The notes under the pieces were generated by a model that did not search any database, was not told where the DNA came from, and saw nothing but the letters and a program-made list of their open reading frames with translations. Made by a program: the position numbers and the translations under genes. Positions 1 through 15,000 of a stretch of DNA of 64,000 bases are shown here, piece by piece (position 1 is the stretch's first letter; each line of letters opens with the position of its first letter). This DNA is from G963663315 sp965204925 (GTDB taxonomy: Bacteria > Pseudomonadota > Gammaproteobacteria > Arenicellales > Poriferihabitantaceae). The stretch spans positions 1,922,001 through 1,986,000 of the forward strand of contig OZ242021.1 in NCBI GenBank assembly GCA_965204925.1. The letters are read 5' to 3'.

Positions 1-2
1 TC

Positions 3-3000
3 TGGGATAAACCCGATGCCGCCTACGGTATCGTTGGCTGGCTGGGACGCCTTTATGAGAGCGGAAGCAGTCGCAACAAGGATTTCACGACGTACAAATT
101 GAACAATCAGGCAACTTTGTTACAGCCTGAATTGTTGCTTTCCGACCTGACCAATGGCACGGAATATACATTTGAACTGCAAGCGCATAGCACGGGAAAT
201 CTGGGCGCCAGTTCAATAGTAACAGTGGCGGCGACGCCGATAGCGAGACCCAGAGAACCCGCGGGTCTGAGCGTCAAGGCAGGTGACCGCAAAGCCGCGC
301 TGTCCTGGAACGATCCGGGTAATTCCACGATCACGAAGTGGCAGGTGCAGCACAAGGCCGGCGCCGGCAAATACGGGGCGTGGAACGATATTGAGAACTC
401 TGCGGCGAGCACGACGAAGCACACGGTATCGGATCTGACCAATGGTATCAGCCACTTCTTCCGGATTCGCGCGGTGAACGATGTCGGGAACGGTGACCCC
501 TCCAGCGAGATTGCCGTGATTCCCGGTCCACCCTGCAAAATAACGGTAAGGGACGGCACGGGCGCGGAAATCGTGGTGGGCAACCTTTCCTTTGGCAATT
601 TCAGTCTGACCATACCGGCGAATTGCGGGCCGGTCACCAATACGCAATACAAGATCAGGAAGGCCGCCCAGGATTGGGACGAGGTCGAGTGGAGACAGAT
701 CACGAATTCGGGTTTGCGCAGCTTTGCCAACAGTGGTACGGCTGCGCAGCCGGCTGGCAGCGAGGCGGGCCTGATTAGAGACGCACAGCCCGGTTGGTAT
801 TATGTCATTGCGCGCGCGTTTAACGAAGAGATTCCCGGCCCGGCGTCCGCCCCTGTCGATATCTGGGTGGGCGCCCCGGAAAAACCGGGCGGCCTGACCA
901 TTACGCCCGGGGATAGCATGTTGACCCTGAAGTGGGCGGCGCAGCCCGGCAAAAGGATTACAGGGTGGCGGTACCATTACAAGACCGGCGAGGATGAATA
1001 CGGCGAACCCGTGGATGTGTCCGGCGGCGACACGACAATGGCGGTTGTTACCGGGCTCATGAACGAAAGCGTTTACACATTCCGGGTGCAGGCCAACGGT
1101 TGGGGACGCAGCGCATGGTCCGAACCGGTGACGGCAACCCCGGCGGCGCCGTTACCCGCGAAACCCGCAAAACCCGCAAAACCCGCAAATGTAACCGTGG
1201 TGGCAAACGATACCGAGGTCACGCTCTCCTGGAATGGCGCGAACGACCCCTCCATTCGCGCATGGCAGATACAGCAAAAGATCGGTTCCGGGAATTACGG
1301 CCAGTGGGCCGATATTACCGGGCTCGGCGCCGGCGGCACGCGCTACACGGTGACCGGGTTGCTCAATGGTATAGAGTACGGGTTCAGGATTCGTGCGCGC
1401 AACAGCGCCGGCGCCGGCGCCGCCTCTGACGAGGTGACAGCAATACCGATGAAGTCGCGAGGGGTGAACGTGGCGCCGGTGGCGCTGACGGTGAGCGAGG
1501 GTGGAACCGGTATTTATACGGTGACCCTGAACACGAAGCCTGCGGGGAATGTGACTGTGACGGTGGGCGGAGCCACGGGCGACGTAACGGCATCGCCATT
1601 GACGCTGACATTTATGGAAACGGACTGGAATGTCCCGCAGGTGGTGACGGTGCGCGCGGCGCAGGACGAAGACGCGATCGCGGATGAGGTGACATTGACC
1701 CATCGCGTAACGGGCGGTGGCTACGCCGGGGCAGCCGTGTCGAATGTCGTCGTCCGCGTGCTGGAGGATGACGCCATTGGGCTGATCCTGACGCCAAAGG
1801 CTATGTCGGTGACCGAAGGCGGCTCCGGCAGCTATACGATCGCGCTGAAAACCAGGCCTGCCGGGGATGTGGTCGTGACGGCGGTGTCGGATTTCGAGGC
1901 TTCGTTGCGTATAGCAGCAGGTATACCGATGACCTTCACCACCGACAACTGGCATGACGAACAGACGGTTACCGTGACGGCTGAAGAGGATGCGGATTTG
2001 CTCACTGACCGGGATATAACCGTGGCTCACCAAGCCAAAGGCGGTGGTTATGATTCACGGTCTCTTGGCACGGTTGTGATCAGTGTGGTTGAGGACGACG
2101 TACCCGGAGTGACCGTTACGCCAAATATATTATCTGTGCCCGAGGGCGGTTCCGGTACCTACACGGTGACGCTCAGCAGGGCGCCTGAGGATGATGTGAC
2201 GGTTACCGTTTCGGGGGGGTCGGGGGATGTGACGGTGAGCGGCTCGCCGCTTGTGTTCACATCCGCAGACTGGAACAAGGCGCAGACGGTTACGGTGTCG
2301 GCGGCTCATGACGCAGACGCCGATACAGACGCTGCGGTAACGCTGACGCACAGCGCCAAGGGCGGCGGCTACGATTCCGTGACGATCGCTCCGGTCGTTA
2401 TCAATGTGACAGAGGATGATGACAACCGCGGGGTAACCTTGAACGAAGCGTCACTCAGGTTAGCCGAAGGGGGCAGCGCCGCGTACACGGTTGTGCTGGA
2501 CAGCGCACCGTCGGATGATGTGGTCGTTAGCGTGGGCGGCGTTGCAGGCGATGTGACTGTGTCGGGCGCTCCGTTGACGTTCACATCCACGAACTGGGAC
2601 AAGCCGCAGACGATTACGGTGTCGGCGGCTCATGATGCGGATGCGAAGACAGACCCTGCTGTGACGCTGACGCATAGCGCCGCGGGCGGCGGCTACGAAT
2701 ATGTGAGTATTGATTCAGTGCTCGTGATCGTGACGGATGACGATGAGGACGGGGTGACAGTTTCGAGGTCGTCGCTGAGCATCGCCGAGGGCGCGAGCGG
2801 CAGCTACACGGTGAAATTGAACACCGATCCGGTGGACGATGTGAGCGTGGTTGTGGGTGGATTTTCCGGTGATGTGACTGTCTCGGGCGTTCCGTTGACG
2901 TTCACATCCACGAACTGGGACAAGGCGCAGACGGTGACCGTGCTGGCGGCGCGCGACGAAGACACGGATACGGATGCCGATGTGATCCTGACCCACCAGG

Positions 3001-6000
3001 CGAGCGGTGGTGATTACGAACTGGTTCAGATTGCGGCGGTGACGGTATCGGTGACCGAAAACACGCCGTTCCTGCAACTTCTGACCGACCCGGATACGGT
3101 AACCGAGGGTACGGAGATTCGCCTGGTGGTTACCTCGGACCGGGCGCTGACCGGCACGTTGCCGGTCAGCCTGACGCTGGGCGATCGCGGCCCAAGCGGT
3201 TTTTCGGCTGCGGATATTACGGGTTCCCTCGGGCCGCGCGACTTCGATGCGGTTTTCGGCAATTCTGCGACCACAAGGGGGATAGTGACCATTGCGACCA
3301 GTACCGATGCGGATACGGGGGGCGCCGAGACCTACCGCATCACGCTGAATGACGGCCCCGGCTATGCGCTGGGCGATGATGTCACGGCCGACGGTACGCT
3401 GAACGAAGGCACGGTCGCGGTAAGGTTGTCGCAGTCGGCCCTGACCGTGGCGGAGGGTGGCAGTGGCAGTTACACCGTGACGCTGAATAGTCGGCCATCC
3501 GCGGACGTCACGATTACCGTGAGCGGGGCCTCGGGCGATGTTACGGTCAGCGGCTCGCCGCTCGAGTTTGCGCTCGCCGACTGGAACAAGCCGCAGACGA
3601 TTATGGTGTCGGCGGCTCAGGATGCGGACGCGAGGACAGACCCTGCTGTGACGCTGACGCACAGCGCTGCGGGCGGCGGTTACGCATCGGCGGCGATTGC
3701 CGATGTTACGGTTACGGTGACAGAGGACGATCCGCCCGTGAAACCGGAAAATCTGGACGCCGAAGCGGGCGACACGCAGGTAACGCTCTCCTGGGACAAT
3801 GCGAACAATCCGGACATCAGCAAATGGCAGGTGCGGCAAAAGACGGGGACAGGGAGCTACACAGACTGGGAGGATATTACAGGCTCGGGCGCGGCTACGA
3901 CAGGTCACACGGTGACGGGCCTTGCCAACGGCACGGTCTATGCCTTCCGGGTGCGCGCCGTGAGCGACAATGGCAACGGGGCAGCTTCGGACGAAGCCGT
4001 TGCGATACTGGCGGGCAAGGTGATCGCTCTCTCCACGGCCAGTTCCAGGATTACGGAAGGACATTCCGGCAAGACGGACGTCACCGTTACGGTCACGCTT
4101 GGCGAGGCGGCGCCGGCCGCCGCCTCGGGTGTGCCGGGAGGGTTGTCTGTCGCGCTCGCGGTCGCCGCCGGATCAACGGCGACCGCGAACACGGCGAACC
4201 CCGCGGTTTCCTGTACATCGCCGGCCCCGGCGGGCGCCGATATATGCTGGCCGGCGTCCACACAGGTCTCAATCGGAGCAGGCCAGCAGACGGGTACATT
4301 CACGATCGGTATTCTGGGTGACAGAATCGCCGAGCGGGATGAGACCATTGTACTAACAGCGGATGCGCAAGGCTGGGCTGGGGGCGAGGTCACCCTGACC
4401 ATCGTCAACGACGATCTGCCGCCTGCCGCGCCGACCGGATTCAGCGCGACGGCGGGCGATCGGCAGGTCGCGCTGTCGTGGGATGACGCCCGGGACGCCA
4501 CTATCACGAAGTGGCAATATCAGCAGAAGACGGGCGCCGGGAGCTACGGGGGTTGGCAGAACATTAGCGGTTCCGCGGCGTCCACCACGAGCCATACGGT
4601 GACGGGCCTTGTCAATGGCACGGTCTACGCCTTCCGGGTGCGCGCGGTCAATCCGGTCGGCGACGGGGATGAATCGGGCGAGGAGACGGCGGCTCCGATG
4701 GCGCGCCCCGCAGCGCCGACCGGATTCAGCGCGACGGCGGGCGATCGGCAGGTCGCGCTGTCGTGGGATGATGCCCGGGACGCCACTATCACGAAGTGGC
4801 AATATCAGCAGAAGACGGGTACGGGGAGCTACGGGGGTTGGCAGAACATTAGCGGTTCCGCGGCGTCCACCACGAGCCATACGGTGACGGGCCTTGTGAA
4901 TGGCACGGTCTACGCCTTCCGGGTGCGCGCGGTCAATCCATTCGGCGACGGGGATGAATCGGGTGAGGAGGCGGCAACGCCATTCCTAATGGCGCCCTGC
5001 AAGATCGGAATTGAAGAAGCTAAAGGTCTGCTGAGTGAGCCAGGAACAGGACTGGTATCCTTCAAACTGACCATTCCGGCCAACTGCGGGCGCATCACCG
5101 GGTTTCAGGCGAAATACAAAACTCCCGGCCAGCAATGGAGCGCCGTAAACTGGAAGGATCTCGTTCTCCTTGAGGGCAGATCATTATCATACGATAGCGC
5201 CAGTCAGGCGCAGACTACGTCCCGGCTTGGTATTCAGCTTTCCGATCTCGGGAGAGACGCGCGAGGGGAACGGAATGTGCGCGTGCGCGCGCTCAATGGC
5301 AGTCTTGATGGGGCGGAATCCGACCCGGCCTCGGTGTGGATGGGCAAGGCGGACGCCCCGACCGGACTGCAGGCGATAGCGGGCAACCGTTCGGTCACCC
5401 TGAAATGGAGCGCCCAGGCCGGGCAGGGGATTGGTAGTTGGCAATACCAGTACAAGTCGGGTAGAGGTGGTTATGGCGACCCTGGGAGGGTGGCAGGTGC
5501 AAGCTCTACGAGTGTCGTAATCACGGGCCTCGACAACGGCGTGCAATATACATTCCGGTTGCGGGCCATAAATGGTATTTCTGAATCGGTTATTCCTATC
5601 GAGGTTGCGAGCGACTGGTCGGCAGAGGTTACTGCGACACCCTCCCTGATGGCCACGGTATCGGCGCCGGAGACGTTGGCGGTGACTGAAGGAACGGACA
5701 GCGATGCCACGGTGACGATCACCGCGGGCGAGGCGTTCGGTGAGGAAGTCACGTTCAATGTGACCTATGGCGGTACGGCGAGCGGCGCGGCCGATCCGGC
5801 CAATGGCGACTATGACAATGACGCGGTGACCTCGGTGACCTTTGGCGCCAGTGAAACCACGAAGGATATCGTGATTCCGTTGACCGATGACGATAAGGAT
5901 GAGGACACGGAGACGATTGTGGTGACCATCACGCCGGCCGCCTTGCCGGGCGGCTTTACGCTGGGCAACGCGGTGACCACGGTAACCATTGCCGATGATG

Positions 6001-9000
6001 ACGCTTCGCCGGTATTGACTGAGATTGACAATGTCACGCTCAGGCTCGGTCAGGCGGTGGATATTACCGCGTCGGCTACGGACGCCGATGACGATACGAT
6101 CGCTTATGCGTGGACGCGCAAGGCCGGGGAGACGGAGCCTGCGCTGCCGCAGGGTACCGTGTTCAATGAGGCGCAGCTTGCGTTCACGCCGCCCGCGGCC
6201 GGTACGTACACGATGACGGTGACCGCCAGTGACGGCAACGGCAATACGGAAAGCGAGGACGTGACCATTACGGTGAGCGCGAAGGCGCAGGTAGCGGTTC
6301 CGCCGACGCTCAGGGTGAACGAGAGCGCGACTAGCGCAGTGATCCCGTTCACCACGGAGGAGGCATTCAATCAGGCGGTGACGTTCAACATAACCTATGG
6401 GGGCAAGGCAACGGGGGGCAGCGCCCCGGTCGCCGGCGAACACGACTACGATAACGATGCAGTGACAGTAGTGACGTTCGACAGGACAGAGGTAACGAAG
6501 AATATCACCATTCCACTGACCGATGACGAACTGGATGAGGTCGACGAGGATATCAAGGTGACGTTTCTGGCAGCCTCGGCGTTACCGGCGGGCTTCGTTC
6601 TCGGGCAGGCCGTGAGTACGGTAACCATTATCGACAATGACAACACGCCGACGCTGTCGATTGCGGCGCCTGATGCGGTGACCGAGGGCGACAGCGGCGC
6701 GAAGAACATGGACTTCACGGTGACCCTGTCGGCGGCCAGTGGTCAGGTGGTGACGGTCGACTATGCGCTGGACGAGGCCTCGACAGCGACTTCGGGCAGC
6801 GACCACGAAGCGTTGGCGGACGGCGTGTTGACGTTTGCGGCGGGTCAGACGGAGAAGACGGTGCGCGTGGTCGTCAACGGCGATGAGCTGGATGAGGGCG
6901 ATGAGACGGTCGTGGTCAAGTTGACGAACGCGGAAAACGCCGTGCTCGCCACGGCCACGGCCACGGCCACGGCTACGGCTACGGCTACGATTACCGATGA
7001 TGACGCCTCGCCGATGCTGGAGGCGCTTGCGGCGCAGACAGTCAAGGTCGGTCAGATAGTGAGTATCAGGGCCCGTGCAACGGATGGAGACAATGACAAG
7101 TTGAGTTATACGTGGATGCTTCAGGAGGACGATAGCGCGCCAGCTATTCCGGGGACAACCTTGCTGTCCGCGGCACAACTGGTCTTCACGCCGACAACGG
7201 TCGGTAAATACCCGTTCACGGTGACGGCCGATGACGGCAACGGCAACACGGCCAGCGAGGATGTAGTGATTACGGTTGAGCCTGCGGACACGGTTAGTGT
7301 GCCGGCGGCGTTAACGGTAGCCGAGGATGCCGGTATTGCCACGGTGACGGTGACGGTGGAGTCGGCGTTTGGCAAGCCGTTGGTGTTCGAGGTGACCTAT
7401 GGCAAAACCACCGTGACTACGGATGTGGACGCGATCGGAGCGAGCGTCCCGGCCAACGGCGACTATGACAATGATGAGGTGATTTTGCTGAAGTTTGGCG
7501 CCAGCGAGACTACGAAGGACATTGTGATTCCGATCACCGACGATACACTGGATGAGCCGGACGAGACGTTCACGGTGGGCATTGCCGTGGCTGACGGCGG
7601 CATTCTGCCGGCGGGGTATGTGCTCGGTAATGACGAGACCACGGTGACCATTACCGATGATGACACGGCCGAGAAGGCCTGGACGTTGACGGTGGATCCG
7701 GCGTCTGTGACCGAGGACAGCGGCACGTCGACGGTTACCGTGACGGCCACGCGTAAAGGTACGGTCATGGCGGCTTCTGACACGGAGATTACGGTTTCGG
7801 TGGGCGGCGGCACGGCCGCGTCGGGTACGGACTACACGGCGGTTAATGACCTCACCATTAGCGTGCCGGCGGGTCAACCGAGCGCTGTGGGTACGTTCGA
7901 TCTGACAGTGACTGATGACGATCAGGATGAAGTGGATGAGACGATTGAGGTGAGCGGGGCGCTTCAGGGGCATGACATTACATCGGCCACGCTGACCATT
8001 AGCGATGATGACGCCTCGCCGGTGCTTGAGGAGATTGACGATGTCACGGTGCGCCTCGGTCGGGCGGTGAATATTACCGCATCGGCTACGGATGCCGATA
8101 ACGATACGGTGAGCTATGTGTGGAGGCGCAAGGCGGGCGAGGCGACGCCGGCGCTGCCGCAGGGTACGAAGCTTGATCAGGCGCGGCTCGCCTTTACGCC
8201 GCCAGCGGCCGGTACGTACACGATGACGGTGACCGCCAGTGACGGCAACGGCAATACGGACCGCGAAAAGGTCACTATTACGGTGAGCGAGGCGGCTACG
8301 GTGAGTGTGCCAGAGGCGCTAACGGTTGCCGAGAACGCCGGCAATGCGGTGGTGACGATCACCGCGCAGGAGGCGTTTGGCGAGGCGGTGACGTTCAATG
8401 TGAGCTACGCGGCCGGTACGGCGAGCGGCGCCTCCGATCCGGCCAACGGCGACTATGACAACGACGCGGTGACCGCGGTGACTTTCGGCGTTTCGGATAC
8501 CGAGAAAAATATCGTGATCCCGATTAGCGATGACGATACCGATGAGGTCAACGAGACGTTCACGGTGACCATCGCCCCGGCCGCCGCCTTGCCGGCCGGC
8601 TTTACGCTGGGCAATGCGCAGACCATGGTGACCATTGCCGATAACGATCGGATACGACTGGATATTGCCGATGTGTCGGGCAGTGAGAGTGGTGATCTGC
8701 AATTTACAGTGAGCGCGAGTTCGGCGCCGGCGGCGGACGTGACCTTCCGTTACACGGTGACGGCGGAGAGTGGCGATACGGCGACAGAGGGCGCTGACTT
8801 CACTGCGGTGAAGACGGCGCGGACGGCGACGATTGCGGCGAAGGCGACCCGTACCACGATTACGGTGGCGGTGACCGATGACGCGATAGATGAGGAAGAC
8901 GAAGAGACGTTCACGGTGACATTGTCGCAGCCATCGGTCGCGGCGGTGATTGGAGACGGGGTAGCGCGGGGAGTAATTGAGGATAATGACGAACAGCCGA

Positions 9001-12000
9001 CGTTGCGGATTGTGGGTACATCGCAAACGGACGACACCGAAACCCTGGTTGACGAGGGGGATACGGGTGAGCGTACTGCGATGGAGTTCCGGGTTATTCT
9101 GAGTGAGACCAGTGGTCGCGCGGTATCGGTGGATTATCAGGTCGAGGACGGTACGGCGACTTCGGGTGAGGACTATACCCTGTCCGGCGGTACGCTGACC
9201 TTTGCCGCGGGCGTTAGTGGCAGCGCGTTGACGCAGACTATCCGGGGTACGGTAATCGGCGATGATCTGGATGAGGACAATGAGGTGCTGACCGTCAGTC
9301 TGTCCGGGCTGGTCAATGCGCAGCCTTATGGCGGGGAGAGTGCAGGGAACTCCAAAAACCCGTTGGGCGGGTTTTCGGGTCAGCAGGGTCCGGGTAGCGA
9401 ACCACCGGTCGTCGGTCCGGGTACTAATCCGCCAGGGTTCAAGGCTACCCTGAACCAGCAGGCGTTCGGGCGTATTATAGATGACGATTTCTCGCCGGTA
9501 CTTGCGGCGATTGACGATGTGAGCTTGCGGCTCGGTCAGGCGGTGGATATTACGGCGACGGCTACGGACGCCGATAACGATACGATCACCTATGCGTGGA
9601 CGCGCAAGGCGAGTGAGACCACGCCGGCGGTGCCGCAGGGCACCGATCTTGGAAAGGCTCAGCTTGCCTTCACGCCGCCCGCGGTGGGTACCTACACGTT
9701 CACGGTGACGGCCGGTGACGGCAACGGCAATACGGACAGCGAAGAGGTCACCGTTACGGTGAGCGCGGCGGCGCGGGTATCGGTTCCCGCGACGCTAACG
9801 GTTGCCGAGAGCGCCGGCAATGCCACGGTGAGGATCACCACGGGCGCGGCCTTCGGCAAGGAAGTGACCTTCAATGTCAGCTACGGCGGCGCGGCGACCG
9901 GCGCTCCTGACCCGGCCAACGGCGACTATGACAATGACGCGGTGACCTCGGTGACCTTCGGCGATTCGGATACCACGAAGGACATCGTGATTCCGCTTGG
10001 CGATGACGATAGCGATGAGGGTAACGAGACGTTCACGGTGACCATCGCGCCCGCGGCGGCCTTGCCGGCCGGCTTTACGCTGGGCAATGCCACGACCACG
10101 GTGACCATTACCGATGACGATTTCTCGCCGGTACTTGCGGCGATTGACGATGTGAGCTTGCGGCTCGGTCAGGCGGTGGATATTACGGCGACGGCTACGG
10201 ACGCCGATAACGATACGATCACCTATGCGTGGACGCGCAAGGCGAGTGAGACCACGCCGGCGGTGCCGCAGGGCACCGATCTTGGAAAGGCTCAGCTTGC
10301 CTTCACGCCGCCCGCGGTGGGTACCTACACGTTCACGGTGACGGCCGGTGACGGCAACGGCAATACGGACAGCGAAGAGGTCACCGTTACGGTGAGCGCG
10401 GCGGCGCGGGTATCGGTTCCCGCGACGCTAACGGTTGCCGAGAGCGCCGGCAATGCCACGGTGAGGATCACCACGGGCGCGGCCTTCGGCAAGGAAGTGA
10501 CCTTCAATGTCAGCTACGGCGGCGCGGCGACCGGCGCTCCTGACCCGGCCAACGGCGACTATGACAATGACGCGGTGACCTCGGTGACCTTCGGCGATTC
10601 GGATACCACGAAGGACATCGTGATTCCGCTTGGCGATGACGATAGCGATGAGGGTAACGAGACGTTCACGGTGACCATCGCGCCCGCGGCGGCCTTGCCG
10701 GCCGGCTTTACGCTGGGCAATGCCACGACCACGGTGACCATTACCGATGACGATTTCTCGCCGGTACTTGCGGCGATTGACGATGTGAGCTTGCGGCTCG
10801 GTCAGGCGGTGGATATTACGGCGACGGCTACGGACGCCGATAACGATACGATCACCTATGCGTGGACGCGCAAGGCGAGTGAGACCACGCCGGCGGTGCC
10901 GCAGGGCACCGATCTTGGAAAGGCTCAGCTTGCCTTCACGCCGCCCGCGGTGGGTACCTACACGTTCACGGTGACGGCCGGTGACGGCAACGGCAATACG
11001 GACAGCGAAGAGGTCACCGTTACGGTGAGCGCGGCGGCGCGGGTATCGGTTCCCGCGACGCTAACGGTTGCCGAGAGCGCCGGCAATGCCACGGTGAGGA
11101 TCACCACGGGCGCGGCCTTCGGCAAGGAAGTGACCTTCAATGTCAGCTACGGCGGCGCGGCGACCGGCGCTCCTGACCCGGCCAACGGCGACTATGACAA
11201 TGACGCGGTGACCTCGGTGACCTTCGGCGATTCGGATACCACGAAGGACATCGTGATTCCGCTTGGCGATGACGATAGCGATGAGGGTAACGAGACGTTC
11301 ACGGTGACCATCGCGCCCGCGGCGGCCTTGCCGGCCGGCTTTACGCTGGGCAATGCCACGACCACGGTGACCATTACCGATGACGATTTCTCGCCGGTAC
11401 TTGCGGCGATTGACGATGTGAGCTTGCGGCTCGGTCAGGCGGTGGATATTACGGCGACGGCTACGGACGCCGATAACGATACGATCACCTATGCGTGGAC
11501 GCGCAAGGCGAGTGAGACCACGCCGGCGGTGCCGCAGGGCACCGATCTTGGAAAGGCTCAGCTTGCCTTCACGCCGCCCGCGGTGGGTACCTACACGTTC
11601 ACGGTGACGGCCGGTGACGGCAACGGCAATACGGACAGCGAAGAGGTCACCGTTACGGTGAGCGCGGCGGCGCGGGTATCGGTTCCCGCGACGCTAACGG
11701 TTGCCGAGAGCGCCGGCAATGCCACGGTGAGGATCACCACGGGCGCGGCCTTCGGCAAGGAAGTGACCTTCAATGTCAGCTACGGCGGCGCGGCGACCGG
11801 CGCTCCTGACCCGGCCAACGGCGACTATGACAATGACGCGGTGACCTCGGTGACCTTCGGCGATTCGGATACCACGAAGGACATCGTGATTCCGCTTGGC
11901 GATGACGATAGCGATGAGGGTAACGAGACGTTCACGGTGACCATCGCGCCCGCGGCGGCCTTGCCGGCCGGCTTTACGCTGGGCAATGCCACGACCACGG

Positions 12001-15000
12001 TGACCATTACCGATGACGATTTCTCGCCGGTACTTGCGGCGATTGACGATGTGAGCTTGCGGCTCGGTCAGGCGGTGGATATTACGGCGACGGCTACGGA
12101 CGCCGATAACGATACGATCACCTATGCGTGGACGCGCAAGGCGAGTGAGACCACGCCGGCGGTGCCGCAGGGCACCGATCTTGGAAAGGCTCAGCTTGCC
12201 TTCACGCCGCCCGCGGTGGGTACCTACACGTTCACGGTGACGGCCGGTGACGGCAACGGCAATACGGACAGCGAAGAGGTCACCGTTACGGTGAGCGCGG
12301 CGGCGCGGGTATCGGTTCCCGCGACGCTAACGGTTGCCGAGAGCGCCGGCAATGCCACGGTGAGGATCACCACGGGCGCGGCCTTCGGCAAGGAAGTGAC
12401 CTTCAATGTCAGCTACGGCGGCGCGGCGACCGGCGCTCCTGACCCGGCCAACGGCGACTATGACAATGACGCGGTGACCTCGGTGACCTTCGGCGATTCG
12501 GATACCACGAAGGACATCGTGATTCCGCTTGGCGATGACGATAGCGATGAGGGTAACGAGACGTTCACGGTGACCATCGCGCCCGCGGCGGCCTTGCCGG
12601 CCGGCTTTACGCTGGGCAATGCCACGACCACGGTGACCATTACCGATGACGATTTCTCGCCGGTACTTGCGGCGATTGACGATGTGAGCTTGCGGCTCGG
12701 TCAGGCGGTGGATATTACGGCGACGGCTACGGACGCCGATAACGATACGATCACCTATGCGTGGACGCGCAAGGCGAGTGAGACCACGCCGGCGGTGCCG
12801 CAGGGCACCGATCTTGGAAAGGCTCAGCTTGCCTTCACGCCGCCCGCGGTGGGTACCTACACGTTCACGGTGACGGCCGGTGACGGCAACGGCAATACGG
12901 ACAGCGAAGAGGTCACCGTTACGGTGAGCGCGGCGGCGCGGGTATCGGTTCCCGCGACGCTAACGGTTGCCGAGAGCGCCGGCAATGCCACGGTGAGGAT
13001 CACCACGGGCGCGGCCTTCGGCAAGGAAGTGACCTTCAATGTCAGCTACGGCGGCGCGGCGACCGGCGCTCCTGACCCGGCCAACGGCGACTATGACAAT
13101 GACGCGGTGACCTCGGTGACCTTCGGCGATTCGGATACCACGAAGGACATCGTGATTCCGCTTGGCGATGACGATAGCGATGAGGGTAACGAGACGTTCA
13201 CGGTGACCATCGCGCCCGCGGCGGCCTTGCCGGCCGGCTTTACGCTGGGCAATGCCACGACCACGGTGACCATTACCGATGACGATTTCTCGCCGGTACT
13301 TGCGGCGATTGACGATGTGAGCTTGCGGCTCGGTCAGGCGGTGGATATTACGGCGACGGCTACGGACGCCGATAACGATACGATCACCTATGCGTGGACG
13401 CGCAAGGCGAGTGAGACCACGCCGGCGGTGCCGCAGGGCACCGATCTTGGAAAGGCTCAGCTTGCCTTCACGCCGCCCGCGGTGGGTACCTACACGTTCA
13501 CGGTGACGGCCAGTGACGGCAACGGCAATACGGACAGCGAAGAGGTCACCGTTACGGTGAGCGCGGCGGCGCGGGTATCGGTTCCCGCGACGCTAACGGT
13601 TGCCGAGAGCGCCGGCAATGCCACGGTGAGGATCACCACGGGCGCGGCCTTCGGCAAGGAAGTGACCTTCAATGTCAGCTACGGCGGCGCGGCGACCGGC
13701 GCTCCTGACCCGGCCAACGGCGACTATGACAATGACGCGGTGACCTCGGTGACCTTCGGCGATTCGGATACCACGAAGGACATCGTGATTCCGCTTGGCG
13801 ATGACGATAGCGATGAGGGTAACGAGACGTTCACGGTGACCATCGCGCCCGCGGCGGCCTTGCCGGCCGGCTTTACGCTGGGCAATGCCACGACCACGGT
13901 GACCATTACCGATGACGATTTCTCGCCGGTACTTGCGGCGATTGACGATGTGAGCTTGCGGCTCGGTCAGGCGGTGGATATTACGGCGACGGCTACGGAC
14001 GCCGATAACGATACGATCACCTATGCGTGGACGCGCAAGGCGAGTGAGACCACGCCGGCGGTGCCGCAGGGCACCGATCTTGGAAAGGCTCAGCTTGCCT
14101 TCACGCCGCCCGCGGTGGGTACCTACACGTTCACGGTGACGGCCGGTGACGGCAACGGCAATACGGACAGCGAAGAGGTCACCGTTACGGTGAGCGCGGC
14201 GGCGCGGGTATCGGTTCCCGCGACGCTAACGGTTGCCGAGAGCGCCGGCAATGCCACGGTGAGGATCACCACGGGCGCGGCCTTCGGCAAGGAAGTGACC
14301 TTCAATGTCAGCTACGGCGGCGCGGCGACCGGCGCTCCTGACCCGGCCAACGGCGACTATGACAATGACGCGGTGACCTCGGTGACCTTCGGCGATTCGG
14401 ATACCACGAAGGACATCGTGATTCCGCTTGGCGATGACGATAGCGATGAGGGTAACGAGACGTTCACGGTGACCATCGCGCCCGCGGCGGCCTTGCCGGC
14501 CGGCTTTACGCTGGGCAATGCCACGACCACGGTGACCATTACCGATGACGATTTCTCGCCGGTACTTGCGGCGATTGACGATGTGAGCTTGCGGCTCGGT
14601 CAGGCGGTGGATATTACGGCGACGGCTACGGACGCCGATAACGATACGATCACCTATGCGTGGACGCGCAAGGCGAGTGAGACCACGCCGGCGGTGCCGC
14701 AGGGCACCGATCTTGGAAAGGCTCAGCTTGCCTTCACGCCGCCCGCGGTGGGTACCTACACGTTCACGGTGACGGCCGGTGACGGCAACGGCAATACGGA
14801 CAGCGAAGAGGTCACCGTTACGGTGAGCGCGGCGGCGCGGGTATCGGTTCCCGCGACGCTAACGGTTGCCGAGAGCGCCGGCAATGCCACGGTGAGGATC
14901 ACCACGGGCGCGGCCTTCGGCAAGGAAGTGACCTTCAATGTCAGCTACGGCGGCGCGGCGACCGGCGCTCCTGACCCGGCCAACGGCGACTATGACAATG

